A stretch of DNA of 64,000 bases from Hydractinia symbiolongicarpus. Taxonomy: Eukaryota; Cnidaria; Hydrozoa; Anthoathecata; Hydractiniidae. The translations under genes were made by a program, and so were the position numbers. Where the stretch lies: contig NC_079888.1 of NCBI RefSeq assembly GCF_029227915.1, positions 6,815,001 to 6,879,000 on the forward strand, in the 5' to 3' direction. The notes below the pieces were generated by a model, which made no database searches, was not told the origin of the DNA, and saw only the letters and a list, made by a program, of their open reading frames with translations. This document shows positions 1 to 11,900 of this stretch, in pieces; the stretch's first letter is position 1; each line of letters starts with the position of its first letter.

Positions 1-1
1 A

Positions 2-2131
2 AAAACTGATGAACAAAAAGTTGAGGAGAAAACATCTAAAGAAGAAAGGAAATTGAATATTGGAAAGGAGACATCATCCATTCAGAAAGCCACCTTGCCA
101 AATGATTTTGAGCACTCAGAGAAAAAAGAAGTAGCATTAGATTCAAAAAAGCCAGTCCAAAAATTGAAGGAAGGACAGCCAGATTTACAAAAAGACAGAT
201 CTAACAGTCTAGAGGAGAAAAAGAAGAAACTATTCGATGAAAGTGGCAAAAAGAATTTGGCTGATCGATTTAATAATGATCTATCTAAAAGTAAACAAAG
301 CGAGAAAGGTTTTGAGAACAACAAAGACAGCCATAGAGCAAATGCAAATAAAAATAAAAGTCAAGAGGAAGATTTGCAAGTAGAAAAGTCCAAAAAGGAA
401 GAGGAGAATGTGGTTGCAGATACTAAAACAATGGAAGCTGATAAAACACAAGTGGGAAAGTCTAAAGAAGAGGAGGAGAAAGTGGGTACAACTTCTCAGG
501 AAAATAAAACCGCTAGAACGCGAGTAGGTAGGTCTAAATACGAAGAGAAATTATTGGCTAATTCTAAACCAGCTGAAAGTCCTCGAACTCAGGTAGGAAA
601 ATCCAAAAATGAAGAGAAAATATTGGAAAAGTCTAAAATAACTGAAACTGCTCGAACACGAGTAAGAAAAAACAGATTTGAAGAAAAATTAGATACAAAG
701 CCTAAAGAAGTTGAAACCGTTCAGCCGCGCATAGGGAAGTCAAAATATGAAGAGGAGAAGGAAAAAAAAGAATTCTTGAAAAAGGAAGTCGCATCTAAAG
801 AAGTCGCATCTAAAGAAGAACAGCACAAACTAAAAGATGAACCAAAATCTAAACTTTCCACTCCAAAACTAGAAGAAAAACTTGAGAAGAAAACTACTGA
901 TGATTCGAAGATGATGAGACAAAAAGATATTGAAGATAAAACCACTGCAGCAAATGACACGACAAAGAAAGAAGAGAAACATAATTCCAAGATAGCTAGA
1001 AAAGAAGAAGAAGTCTCTAAATTCAAAGGAATACGGAAAAATAGATTCCTGCAAGAAGAAAAGAAAACAGCAGAAACGTCTGTATCATCTCTTCGCAGAA
1101 AAAGATTAGATGCAGGCAAAGAAGTCAGTGAATCACCTGCTTCACAGAAACCTGCTGAAGAAAAGAAAACGGTGTCACCTGCAGAAACGTCTGTATCATC
1201 TCTTCGAAGAAAAAAATTAGATGCAGACAAAGAAGTCAGTGAATCACCTGGTTCACAGAAACCTGCTGAAGAAAAGAAAACAGTGTCACCTGCAAAGACG
1301 TCTGTATCATCTCTTCGAAGAAAAAAATTAGATGCAGACAAAGAAGTCAGTGAATCACCTGGTTCACAGAAACCTGCTGAAGAAAAGAAAACAGTGTCAC
1401 CTGCAGAGACGTCTGTATCATCTCTTCGAAGAAAAAAATTAGATGCAGACAAAGAAGTTAGTGAATCACCTGGTTCACAGAAACCTGCTGAAGAAAAGAA
1501 AACAGTGTCACCTGCAGAAACGTCTGTATCATCTCTTCGAAGAAAAAAATTAGATGCAGACAAAGAAGTTAGTGAATCACCTGCTTCACAGAAACCTGCT
1601 GAAGAACGGAAAACAAGTTTAGAAATGAAAGAGAAAGATGAAGCAAGGAAGGTAAAGAAAGGTACCACTCCAGAGAAAGCGGAGAAGACAACTCCATCGG
1701 AAAAGTTTAGCAGAAGAAAAAACATTGTGGAGGAGAAGGTTGAACGCGCTTGCAGTGAAAAAGCAAAGGAGAAGGAGAAGAAAGAAGAAGAATCGGAACA
1801 AGAGAGGAGGAGAACACAACCACGTAATGAAGATAACAAACCTTCAAGAAGAAGGATATCGAGACAAAGAGATGGTGACGCTGATGAAGAAACACCTATC
1901 AGAAGTAGGACAGCAAGGCAAAAATCAGAAGAAAAACTGCAAGCTGAGAAAACACCAGAATCAACTAAACTTGATTTGAATGGAAATGAAATAAAGTCCG
2001 AGCCTAAGAAAAAAGAAGTGGTTGACATATTTGCTGACAGAAATGACGAAATTGACATATTTGCTGACAGAAATGATGAAGATCGTCCAAAATTAAGTTT
2101 ACGAGAACGAATGGCAAGACGTGGAAGATAG
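2..2131 (+). CDS. Lys/Glu-rich protein with 37-residue tandem repeats, 3' part of gene
   Basis: The frame is open from base 2 to a TAG at 2129-2131 (about 709 codons) with no internal splice needed. The first ATG-independent start near base 53 would be a TTG, so the true start lies upstream of the window and this is a partial gene, probably its last exon. The product is highly charged (Lys, Glu, Ser, Arg), has no membrane segment, and is probably largely disordered or coiled-coil. It has three repeat types: degenerate units around 'ARTRVGRSKYEEK' and 'RTQVGKSKNEEK' (about 510-770), five 37-residue units starting with 'TSVSSLRRK' (1073-1627), and a doubled 'DIFADRNDE' near the C-terminus. It ends in 'LSLRERMARRGR'. 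I do not recognise the family. KEKE-type scaffold or RNA/cytoskeleton-associated proteins look similar, but composition alone can produce that similarity. Confidence 0.8.
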   Translation, partial: KTDEQKVEEKTSKEERKLNIGKETSSIQKATLPNDFEHSEKKEVALDSKKPVQKLKEGQPDLQKDRSNSLEEKKKKLFDESGKKNLADRFNNDLSKSKQSEKGFENNKDSHRANANKNKSQEEDLQVEKSKKEEENVVADTKTMEADKTQVGKSKEEEEKVGTTSQENKTARTRVGRSKYEEKLLANSKPAESPRTQVGKSKNEEKILEKSKITETARTRVRKNRFEEKLDTKPKEVETVQPRIGKSKYEEEKEKKEFLKKEVASKEVASKEEQHKLKDEPKSKLSTPKLEEKLEKKTTDDSKMMRQKDIEDKTTAANDTTKKEEKHNSKIARKEEEVSKFKGIRKNRFLQEEKKTAETSVSSLRRKRLDAGKEVSESPASQKPAEEKKTVSPAETSVSSLRRKKLDADKEVSESPGSQKPAEEKKTVSPAKTSVSSLRRKKLDADKEVSESPGSQKPAEEKKTVSPAETSVSSLRRKKLDADKEVSESPGSQKPAEEKKTVSPAETSVSSLRRKKLDADKEVSESPASQKPAEERKTSLEMKEKDEARKVKKGTTPEKAEKTTPSEKFSRRKNIVEEKVERACSEKAKEKEKKEEESEQERRRTQPRNEDNKPSRRRISRQRDGDADEETPIRSRTARQKSEEKLQAEKTPESTKLDLNGNEIKSEPKKKEVVDIFADRNDEIDIFADRNDEDRPKLSLRERMARRGR
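1073..1627 (+). repeat. In-frame tandem repeat, 111-bp unit, five copies
   Basis: Units begin at 1073, 1184, 1295, 1406 and 1517, exactly 111 bp (37 codons) apart. Each codes for 'TSVSSLRRKKLDADKEVSES' followed by 'P(G/A)SQKPAEEKKTVSPA'. The middle copies are nearly identical at DNA level, while the first and last are more diverged, as expected for recent unequal exchange. The unit length is a multiple of three, so copy number can change without breaking the frame. Confidence 0.95.
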
Positions 2132-2187
2132 AAAATGAAAGAACTAAACTTCATTCCTGTGTTTGGTTTTTCTAGACTTGTGGTTAA

Positions 2188-2193
2188 AATAAA
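2188..2193 (+). promoter_or_regulatory. Candidate polyadenylation signal AATAAA
   Basis: AATAAA lies 57 bp after the stop codon of the Lys/Glu-rich gene, at the head of a short (CAAA)n run. It is a plausible 3' end signal, but the position is the only support. Confidence 0.4.
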
Positions 2194-3639
2194 CAAACAA
2201 ACAAACAAACAAACAAATACAGTTTTGGCTAATTTTTGTTTCGAGGTAAATGCTACTATTTCGTTAATTTAAAATTCTGGTTTGGAATAAGTTTTACGGT
2301 TTTATATCAAATTTATTTATTACATCTGAACAGTTAAAAATAGCACTTTCTATTTTTTGCAAGTTTTGTATATAGTTATTTTTCTATTATTGTATTTTTA
2401 CAAATGATTTCTCAGTGTAAAAACTTTTTATTTTTTAATTTTTTTTTCGTAGTCCAAAAAAAATTGCCTTTAATATTTTTGTTTTCCTCTGTGTTTAACG
2501 CAAATGTTCCAAATTAATACATAAATCAAGATATTAGAATCCAACTCGTATATCAGGACTATCAGAATGCAAGTTGAAGGACAGTAGGAATAGAAAAGAG
2601 CATGCGACATTCGTGGAGAAAATAGCAGTAGGAAGGAGCACATTAGTAGAATATTTTGCTAGAAAATGCAAAATGACGTCTCAAAATAGACTGAATTGTG
2701 TTAAAAAACCTTTAAAGTATTTTTTAAACACATTTTACATATAACAGAAATAGTGTTCTTCGGTATCGGTGTAGATCGTCACTCCATTAACTTTAATATA
2801 TTTAAGTCTGTGTAATTTAGTTCTTCGTAAAAAACAAACTTGTTGTTTTTTCTGCAAAGATGTACCTATTCACAATTAAGTTTTAGACCCTTCAACGCTA
2901 GAAATGATCGCACGTATGGAAAATCGTTAGCTACAGACAACTTTCTTTACTGGGTAATATGTTAAAGTTATTTCAGTATACCAAAATTTATATAAACCAA
3001 ATTTCAGTGTTATAACTTATAACGCCAATTTCATAACGAGGTAATGTCTAAAAGTTACTTTTGAAATGTCATTGCAGAACTTTTCTTTCAAAAGGCTAAA
3101 AACATTTTGTAAAATTCAGTCTTTCCATGGTACAACAATACGGTTTTAATGTGTTTAGAGCAGACATTTGGTGCAAGTGTCTGTTATATGCAGACAGTGT
3201 CTCACTAATAGTCAATAATAATCAAATAATACTCAATAGAAAAAGATTATTCTGTTGATGATTGGGAATGATTTTGTGGTAACAATGTATTGGTTGAGGT
3301 TATTCGCAACATTTAAGAAGATGGACAAAATTTTTACTTTCAAGCAAGTATTATTGCAAAAGAAAATTCAACGTTTTAGTCTAATATCATTAACACCGAT
3401 AATTTTTCAATTTCTTGAAGTTAATTTTGACATTATGCCTTGATTGAGTGATTTTAAGGTGCTTTTATTTATTTGACAAGGAAAGAAGTACATGTGGAAA
3501 CAAGTTATAGTTGTTGTTTTAAATGGAGTAAGTTTAATCAGTGTACTGTGGTGCAAAGAGCGTGTAAAAATAGGAGAACCCAACTAAGCAAACACATGGC
3601 ACACGTTTAGCCCAGGATATTCGTCACTTTAAAATAGCC

Positions 3640-3745
3640 GTCGTCTGGCTGTTTGTCTGTCTGTCTGTCTGTTACGGAAACACGAAATATATAAAGGACG
3701 AGCGACCCTGTGGATTTTTCCACGGGTTGACGACTATTATTTTAT
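3640..3745. repeat. Dispersed repeat with (GTCT)n and 'TTTTTCCACGGGTT' core
   Basis: It contains a GTCTGTCTGTCTGTCTGT run, then 'GGACGAGCGACCCTGTGG' and 'ATTTTTCCACGGGTTGACGA'. The same combination of a CCCGTGGAAA/TTTCCACGGG palindromic core with nearby (GTCT) or (GACA) runs recurs at 16650-16750, 22505-22590, 24600-24985, 42825-42895 and 51250-51385, which marks it as a dispersed element family. Confidence 0.6.
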
Positions 3746-4100
3746 AAACTTAAATGTGACCAATCACTGCTCATCATTGCAAGTTTTTTGCACCCTGCTG
3801 AATCGTGGTGCGGACTGCTACATATTTGGGTTATTTTGAAAAGTACATCTGGCGCATTTTTGATGTTGTTTGCTTGACCTACGCTCCTAACCTACCATTT
3901 TTAAAGAAAAGACCAATTCTTGCTATATTTCGAGAATTAAGCTAAAAAGCAGCTATTTTCACAAATATTATGCCCATGGTTGTCACTACACATTAAAAAC
4001 ATTCGCAAATTTTGCTTCACCCGTGCAATTACTACTGCTACTAATTGGATTTTTATACTTGACCAAAGCAAGATAAAATTGAAGATATCAAATAATGCTA

Positions 4101-4188
4101 CAACCTTGTTCCCAGGGCATTTTGTCTTGTTGATGAAGTTGTCCGTAATAACAGCTAAGGGGCTACAAGACCCTTAGGACGAGGTTGA
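4101..4188. repeat. Short palindromic MITE-like repeat (CAACCTTGTTCCCAGGG family)
   Basis: The ends are inverted: 'CAACCTTGTTCCCAGGG' on the left and 'CCCTTAGGACGAGGTTG' on the right, with 'CTTGTTGATGAAGTTG' and 'CGTAATAACAGC' inside. The same plan is seen at 6901-6997, 16797-16907 and, more loosely, 32655-32775. No coding capacity. Confidence 0.7.
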
Positions 4189-5454
4189 CAATACTAGTGT
4201 TTCTAATTTTTTAGAATTATTTCTTGAAAAGGATGAAAAAAATAGAATTTTATTTCAATTTTATAACAAAAAAATAATAAAAAAAGTTATAAATATATAC
4301 TATAAACATACATCGATAACATTTTACAATAAAATATATTTGTCACGATTTTTAGAAACATCTCATTTGCTATCATTGCGTTTCTAGGAGGTGACATATG
4401 CTAGACTTATCATCGTAAAACTGTCTGAAGCTTTTAAACAAAGTCATTTCAAAATCAGCTAGGTGCAAATATTTTTAGAAGCGTTTGAAATAGCGAACAG
4501 CTTTTAGCACAAAATGTCAACTTCGTTCCCAGCTCACCTTATATGACGACGCGTATAATCAGAACATGAAACGTTCGTAAAGATAAGTTATTCGTTTAAT
4601 AAAGAACACATTATTATTACTATTTGGTCGTGAATACGCGCCCACCTTTCTTTGTGTTTCTTACCATGACTCTCCCTCTTATTAAGGATCCAACCCTTAT
4701 TATCATACATTAGATTTATCTTGATTCGTATTGGTTAATTATAATAATAATTTGTTTTTTTCACTGGAAATGCGAGTTTATACATTATTTGGATAAACAG
4801 AAAAGAAAAGAAAAACTTACTCTTTACCCTCCGCTCCTTAATTTCCTTTTAATACAATTTACCACAACTTCTACTTATGAGAAACCGAGTGCAATTCATT
4901 AGATTAGGTTTAAAATAAAAATATATATAATTGACAAATTTTTGACCTAAACTTTTGTAATTTATTAGTTTTTAAATATAAAATTTCCGTTTCGTAAATC
5001 ATGTCATTTATCAAATATATCAAATCTATAATTAAAATCGCTTTCCATTAAGCCTTTCTCTATCGCTGCTCTCGGTGTTTAGTATCTCTGCAAGCGCTTA
5101 AGATTTCTTTTTTGGCTATAACGCCTGCATTTTGGTAACTTGATAAGTTAAAGCGAATCAATTTTAATCAGCCTTTTTAATCAGCCTTCACCAGACGACA
5201 ACCAATAAAAATTCAGAAAACACTTCTATCTTTAATTTAATTAAGCACCGGCGTTCAGACGCTGTGAGTTGCGGCTTTCATGAATAGCGGTCTTTAGTTA
5301 AAAGTTAGTCTGTGTGTGTCAAACTGCTCGAGGAAAAAATGGCATCACCATGAGATGTTGACAGATAACTAGAACATTGATAAAGTCCTATACTATTTCT
5401 TTTCTCCTACTCTTATAGCTACAAACGATAAATTTGGACATTGTGAGATATTGC

Positions 5455-8400
5455 TTATACCATACCAAATATTCTTTCTTTCAGCCTGTATATTATCCAA
5501 TACAAACCAACTTGTATCAACGGGACACCTATCAGAGCAGCCCCGGCTACCGTTAAAATTGCCTTAATAGTATCATCTTTAAAATCCAAAGTTGAATAGA
5601 CCACAGTACTTGTGATTTTTGTATATACTGCGTTGTAGATTCCATATATAGTAAACATGATTGACGGATACACAAAATGCAATACTCTGATTGGTGTTTT
5701 GGTTATCACGTGATCAAGTAACAGCAATATCAATATAATTCCATGTCTGTCTATTCTCAGGTACCACTTTAAGTCTGACACTGGATCTTGGTATGGAAAT
5801 AAAGCAATCCAGTAAACAGATACAACTAGACAAGACAAATTTAAAGCAACGTTTGATAAGAACCAATAAAGTTTAAATGATAAACTGATGTCTGTGATTG
5901 ACTCGATAAACACGTCAGATTGTATAGATGGTAATCGATTGTCTTCAAAACGCGCGTGCCGTATTTCACGTGAATTTCGGTTGTCATCTGGTGCCGCCAT
6001 GCTCAGACGTTTACTGTTCTCTTCAATATCAAGAATTATCGAGGCAACACTGAATCTATTCTCGGTCAATCGAGACGTGCTTTCTGTTGTATTTCGGGCA
6101 GACTTGATTGGTTCTGTTGTGTTTTTGTTTTGATCTATATTAACCATGTCAACATGATGGATTCCGTTCTTACTCGCGACATTACGACCAGGATAGCGGT
6201 GTTTTACTGTTCCGCCATCTCCACGGCAAAAGTTTATTTTACAGAACACTGCTTGACAACTTAGACTAAATCCATAACAAAAATATATAGTGACGATTAA
6301 ATAGTTACAACTGGTCATGAATAAAATCCAGTTCTGTGGTGTCGTGTGGGTTACTATACTAAGTATCGCGGCGAATATGAGATAGGTCGCTGTGAAAAGT
6401 CGGAATAATAGAATCGAAGTTGGACTGATACAATTGATCTACAAAAAACATATGCGAGAAAAATATTAAAATTCAAAGTGTGACCAGTAAGCAAATCTCT
6501 AGTGGGTACCACTACCAAAGAAAGTGATAATCCTGGTGATTCTTTATTGAGTGGAGGTTAACACTGAAAGATTATGGTCAAAAGTGCGTGTATTTTTTCA
6601 AGGGAAAAAAAATTCTCAGACGATACTCCAACATAAACTTTTTAGAAAGTGCATTTTTGCAAATTTCTCGAAGAGAAAGTTAGAGATTAAGACAATGTTG
6701 GAAAAAGGCTCAAATTTTGATGCAGATTCAGATTTTTAAACAGATCCAATTACAATTGAAAAAGTCAGCCTTCTCCTTCAGTAACTTCTTCTCATTCAGC
6801 TCTACTTTGATGCTTAAACATTATCTTACTTAAAGACATCTCGAATCGAGGTGAGTGTCCACAATTTAATATTCTGAAACAAAAAACATATCTGTATTTA
6901 ACCTTGTTCCCGGGGCATTTTGCCTTGTTGATGAAGTTGATAGCGGCGAATATTGTTGGCCACTTCGTAATAACACAAGACCCTGGAAAGAGGTTGATCT
7001 GTATTTTGTTGTTGTTGTTGTTTTTGTACTTAAATCTAGAAGGATTAGAATTTCGTTCTGTCTTGCTGAGGTATTGCGAAATGGTCAAAGATGGTCAAAA
7101 TATATAGTTTTTAAACCACTGAGATAATGAATTTGTGGTCGAGTTAATGATTTTATGGTCGAGTTAATGATTTTTTGGTCGAGTTAATTAACTAATTAAA
7201 AAAACTCGATTGACGTGACTCATACATACCAACACATGCTACTTTCAATTTTATGATTCTATAAAAGGTTTACAACAACTAAAATCTCATCTGCAAGTAA
7301 AATATTTCAACGTTTGAAGAAACAAAGTCTTTATATCATCTATACATGATATGTAAAAGAGTGTCTTCGTCATAATTTCATAACAGAGCACTAGAATCTA
7401 TTTAAAGAGGCCATCTTAGTAGCCTTCTTGTTTTTTTATTCTAACGTCTTCCGCTGATGTATATATCTTTTTCATCCTCGAATATTCTCAAAAATGGGAA
7501 AGTATATGGTCAAATTTACCAAATAAGGTGACGGGTTCTTGTAAGTTGAAAGAGATAGATAGTGTTGGAGCGTTCTTGTAAAAATATACATGTAAATTTA
7601 TTAACAAAAAAGAAAAATTACAGTGAAAAAATTGTTTCTTAGTAACTCTAAACTCTCCTCTCTTGTTTTTAAACTATGATGAAGGAATTTATGACAAATA
7701 TTTAATTTTTGGCAAGATTTCAGCCTTTGTGTATTATAAAGTAGGTTTTTACTTTAAAAATGTGTAGCATGAACTAATATTATCTATCTCAATTAAAAAC
7801 AATTTAAGATTTAATCACATTTCTTAACAACACTTCCTTACCAGTCTTATATTGTGATGAAAACAAAGCTTGATTTAGGTTAGAACGTTGTTTCTTTTTT
7901 ACTTTGTTAAAAAGTATGTATGATTGGCGATAATTAAGGAAAAAGCTGTCCCAACACATTCAGTTCCCAAAACTATTTGGGCTCAGAATTTAAGGTTTAT
8001 TTCAAAGAGTCTTAGGCACAAGAATGGCTCCAGCGGACACAATATATCTCCCTCATAATATTAGCTTTTAACTTTAAAGTTAACAATAAAGTACCTCCCT
8101 CAAGTAAAGAAAACAATGCAAATGTAAACATTTTGTTGACAATGTGTAAATCGACCTCCCTAATGTTGTATAAGTGAGAACTCCTATCCTCGTTCATTCA
8201 GACTTTTATATCAGGTTTTTTATCGAGTAGTTATTTGTCAAGGTCTATAGTCACAATTTTTGTCTTTGAGTGGCTGAAAATGACACTTTAGATTCGTGGA
8301 TAAAAGCAGACAAACTGACCAACTGAATTTAAATTATCCTTGTTGAGATGGAAAGAAACATGTGGTCAAACTCACCTTAGATTGTACAAATATTAATTTC

Positions 8401-8483
8401 GATTCACCGAAATCATCAAAGTTGTAGCGAATTTTTTTCAGTTGAAATTCTTCTTTGAAAGATCTTTTTCGCTTCGACATCAT
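5455..8483 (-). CDS. Rolling stone-like multi-pass membrane protein (two exons)
   Basis: Exon 1 is 8483-8376 (36 codons, start 'MMSKRKRSFKEEFQLKK', donor AAG|GTGAGT). Exon 2 is 6438-5455 (acceptor TTTTTTGTAG, phase 0), giving about 363 residues. Family features are a basic N-terminus with 'KEEFQLKKIRY', a first membrane stretch 'LFRLFTATYLIFAAI', a 'TQNWILFMTSCNYLIVTIYF' segment, then 'LYWFLSNVALN', 'DRHGI...LLLDH', 'HFVYPSIMFTIYGIYN', 'VYSTLDF' and a last hydrophobic helix before 'YRLKERIFGMV'. Drosophila rolling stone is linked to myoblast fusion; the role here is unknown. A long polar Ser/Asn-rich loop (about residues 105-222) separates the second and third membrane stretches and is longer than I expect for the family. 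The start could also be the second Met at 8480. Confidence 0.75.
6901..6997. repeat. Palindromic MITE-like repeat in the rolling stone-like intron
   Basis: It begins 'ACCTTGTTCCCGGGGCATTT' and ends 'AAGACCCTGGAAAGAGGTTGA'. It shares the internal 'GTTGATGAAGTTGATAGCGG' block with the copy at 16797 and 'CCTTGTTGATGAAGTTG' with the copy at 4101. Confidence 0.7.
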
Positions 8484-9070
8484 CCTAGCAGGAAAAAAAA
8501 TTTGTTGTCGTTTTAATTTTACGAACTTTTAACTTTATGCTATTTAGCGTTGGTGTGTTCGTTTTACTGATTATCCTAACCTTTGTTTACTTTTCTATAT
8601 ACACAAAGCACTCTCCACCACAAAGCTGCAAAGATGCATAAACCACATGACAATGTTGTCTTTCACGACAGACGCTTACTGGAACACACGTGTTTTCTAA
8701 AAATAGATCACTACTTCGTACTCAGGCTTTTCTACAATTTAGCAGAGGTTAGAGCGTCGGCGATTTGATAGATTTAACTTTTGTAATATTTATCGTGCGG
8801 CATAAGCCACTTCGATGAACAATCTGGCATTTATTTTTCAAATAGTACCATCCCTTTCCCCAATTTAAGAATCGATTTGCCAGCTCTGGGTTACTAAGAG
8901 CAATTGACACAACAGTAGAACAGAAAAATACTTTTGTTAAAAATATGTCAAACAATTTGCTTCTCCCTGAGAGAAGCGTTGTCGAATCCCTCCTCTTTTG
9001 CAACGAAGACAAACATTCCAAACTTTTTCATTGTGTGGATGTTTTTAACATGAATTCTAAATAATAAACA

Positions 9071-9365
9071 CCGACTGGTAGCCCCCTGGTAGAACGTTCG
9101 CCTCCAGCGCCGGAAATCATGGGTTCAAACCCCGGCCGAGTTATGCCAGAGACTATAGAAGTGTGAATCTATCCTTTCAGCTTAACGCTCAGCGTGAGAA
9201 TAGGATTGATATCTTCGACAATTGTGTAGCTGAGCGACAGCTGTGCTTGCACGACTTTGGTAGCTCAAATGGGAGCTGTAAATGCACTATTACCCCTTTT
9301 TAGCACCAATAGGAACTGAGGAGGATACACTGGGTAAACAATTTCAATAATAAGACAAAGAAGAA
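9071..9365 (+). mobile_element. tRNA-derived SINE
   Basis: The head looks like a tRNA with an A-box-like 'GGTAGCCCCCTGGTAGAACG' and a near-perfect B box 'GGGTTCAAACCC' at about 9120-9131. The acceptor ends cannot pair, so it is not an intact tRNA gene. A unique body follows ('AGAGACTATAGAAGTGTGAA'). A similar body start, 'GAGACTATAAAAGTGTAAAT', appears at 30684. The tail is 'CAATAATAAGACAAAGAAG'. Confidence 0.65.
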
Positions 9366-10529
9366 AAATAAGAATATGCCAATTCTAGGACATGTTTTTT
9401 TTTGTTTTTTTGTTTTTTCTGCCAAGAGTGTTTTGTGTTGTTATAACATAGTTATCATGGCAAGTATAATCCTAAGCATGTTGTAACGAAAACTTTAAAA
9501 CAATTTCCTTCCGCATTGGTTTTTTAGTCCTCCCTAACAAATTAGGTTGCTACGCCAGGTTGTATTCAAATGCACAAAAAAGGAGACATATGCAAACACG
9601 TGGCTATGGTTTTGTTTGTGGTGTTTTATTCGATAAGGTTGTAGCAGTTTTTATTCTATATTTTTGCATTCTTTTGATTAGAATTTTGTCACTTTGCCTT
9701 TCAATGTCCCTAGATGTATTGAAAAAATTTTTCCAGCTTCTTTAGCTGTTTTTCTTGGATATTTGATCTTCCTACGTGGCCAAAGTTTCTGGCAATTGGG
9801 TGCTGTGCCACTTCGTTTAAAATTAAGAGTAATTTGTTTTTATGAACAAGGCAGGAGAGACATAAAAAATACAGCCAACATAAAACGCATTAGTAACGCA
9901 ATTTCAACACAGCGATTTAAGGATTGAGCTCATAACACACATATAATCTGTCATCATCGCTTTTAACTGTTTAATATAAATTCTAAAAGTTTCATTTTAC
10001 CATGACTCGACGCGGCTTACTGATTATGCCATTTTTTATTATAACGGTAAATATTTTTTTAGAGAAATGACGTAATGTTTTGGTGAAAAGTTATCCCCAG
10101 GAGATGCATTTTTTGTTTAAGTGTTATCATAAGAAATATATTTCGCGGTAAAATATGTACATAAAAGCACAGGTATAAAGTCGCACTTTGTGGAATTATG
10201 TTTTATTGTGTTTTATCATTTAACTATTCTCCGTTTGTTTCAACTCTGTTTTTGCAGTAAGATGGATTGTGTCTTCTGACTCAATATAAAAAAGCTATGA
10301 AGCCTAACAAAAAAAATTGATGTTGTATGTAGACTTATTCATTTTGCTAATCTGTACGATATGAGCAGACAGAACATTCAAAGTGCTTTGTCAAAAGACC
10401 CCGGACATAAAATTAAGCAACGTAAGTCTATTTATCGCAGTAGATGGTTTAAACACATATCACCTCACTTCCCATACGACCAATCTTCCGTACGTGGGTG
10501 CATGTCATTAGAGCGTTTGATATCTTCAG

Positions 10530-10860
10530 TTTTAGCGGCTGTTGTCTTCTCTTAGACGAAGAATAAAACTCCCCCTGATGGAGAGCACCGGAACGCTCAG
10601 TCAGATCGAATGCGATACGCCTCGACCTTCAGCCTGTGTGTTCACTAATTTTGTTAAATTTTCTGGGTTGTAATCCTTTCACAATAATAGGTGCATTTTT
10701 TGGATGATTATTTTTTTTTTGCTTGGAATTAATGCTTATTCACATGACAAATTCTTATCCTACTATTTAATATTCGGTCAGCCAATTTGACTGTCTGTTA
10801 CGTCAGTGATTTTGTTTTATTTGCCATAATTTTCTAATCCTGATTTCATCTAGCCATAAA
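10530..10860. repeat. Diverged local duplication, copy 1
   Basis: Blocks recur in the same order at 11590-11900: 'TTTTTTTGCTTGGAATTAAT', then 'TTTGACTGTCTGTTACGTCA', then 'ATTTTCTAATCC'. Copy 2 reads 'TTTTTTGCTTGAGATTAATG', 'CTTTGACTGTTTCTGACGTC' and 'TGTTTTTAATCC'. The order is conserved but the sequence is strongly diverged. Confidence 0.45.
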
Positions 10861-11080
10861 ATGACGCTTTATGAACTCATAAACGCATCCGTTCTGGTTT
10901 TTACACACCAAACGCAAGAGTAGCAAATATTAAAGAAGGCAGGCATCTTATTGGTTCAACTGTTGGAAAATTTGTGAATAATAGACATGACTTGGAATTT
11001 TTTGACGGAATTATACTTTGTCGACGTAGACAATAATATGAGAATATTGGAGAACAATAGTACTGGTTTAACGCATCTTC

Positions 11081-11273
11081 GACATCATCCTGCAAACAAA
11101 AAAGATGAAGGTTATCAATGAGAAACGATCCTGTAAGTGGATTGTTCTGCTATTACAACGCAAGACGCATTATGGACAACAACGATTCGTCATCCTGCAA
11201 ACAAAAGAGATGAGGGTTAGCGATGAGAAGTGATGTTGTACGTAAATTGATCTGTTACTATTACGCAAGATGC
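11081..11273. repeat. Tandem duplication, unit about 95-100 bp
   Basis: 'CATCCTGCAAACAAAAAAGA' near 11087 and 'CATCCTGCAAACAAAAGAGA' near 11191 start two similar units. Both continue with GATGA(A/G)GGTTA and end with ACGCAAGA(C/T)GCAT. Confidence 0.7.
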
Positions 11274-11589
11274 ATCCAGAAAGGAAACTGCAATTTGCTT
11301 CGTTTTTGTTGACCGTCCTAATTCGTATGTCAATATGTTGCAATGTTCACATACTGGTGCCAGAGATCAGTTAAAACTTGACATGCGCAAGATGAGCAAG
11401 ATGGCTACCAAGAGAGGACATGCAAAGAATATATGTACTTAAAAATTATTGACTACTATAAAATTGTAGCACAGTTTTTATTATTGGCGCCTGTAAGGCT
11501 CTTGAAAAAAAAATTAATCAGCCTAACTGTATTTGTTGCAGTAGGTAGGCCAAATCCGCATCGCCTTCTTACTTTGCATCTTTCGACAT

Positions 11590-11900
11590 TAGAATTTTGA
11601 CTTTTTTCAGATTTAGCAGATGTTATCTGCTTTTAGATAAGGAAGAGACCTACTTCAGATGAAGAGAACTGTCCCTGCTAATCTTGGTTAAATATTCCGG
11701 TTTGTTCGAATATACGTTGTGGATTAGTATATTTTTTTGCTTGAGATTAATGCTTATATTCATTAGAGGTTATTATCATACTAGCTAAAATTAGTTTAAC
11801 CGCTTTGACTGTTTCTGACGTCAGTGACGCACGTCATGCTTTATTAAAGTTTATTTGTCAAAATGTTTTTAATCCTCTCTTTAACTTTGTGAACTCATTT
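11590..11900. repeat. Diverged local duplication, copy 2
   Basis: This is the second copy of the block at 10530-10860. It is followed directly by the patch with CCAAT-type and TATA motifs at 12040-12230. Confidence 0.45.

Larger units (their letters stand above)
2209..5454. other. Gene-free stretch with dispersed repeats
   Basis: No supported exon was found on either strand; open frames here are short and lack recognisable motifs or splice contexts. The stretch holds two dispersed repeat copies (about 3640-3745 and 4101-4188, listed separately). The rest looks like AT-rich unique or old-repeat DNA. Confidence 0.5.

Noticed and set aside
721-2208. 495-codon open frame on the minus strand
   Set aside because: It mirrors the Lys/Glu-rich repeat gene on the plus strand (Ser/Phe-rich translation of the antisense) and has no motif of its own.
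9071-9150. tRNA gene
   Set aside because: The B box is good, but the acceptor stem does not pair and a SINE body follows.
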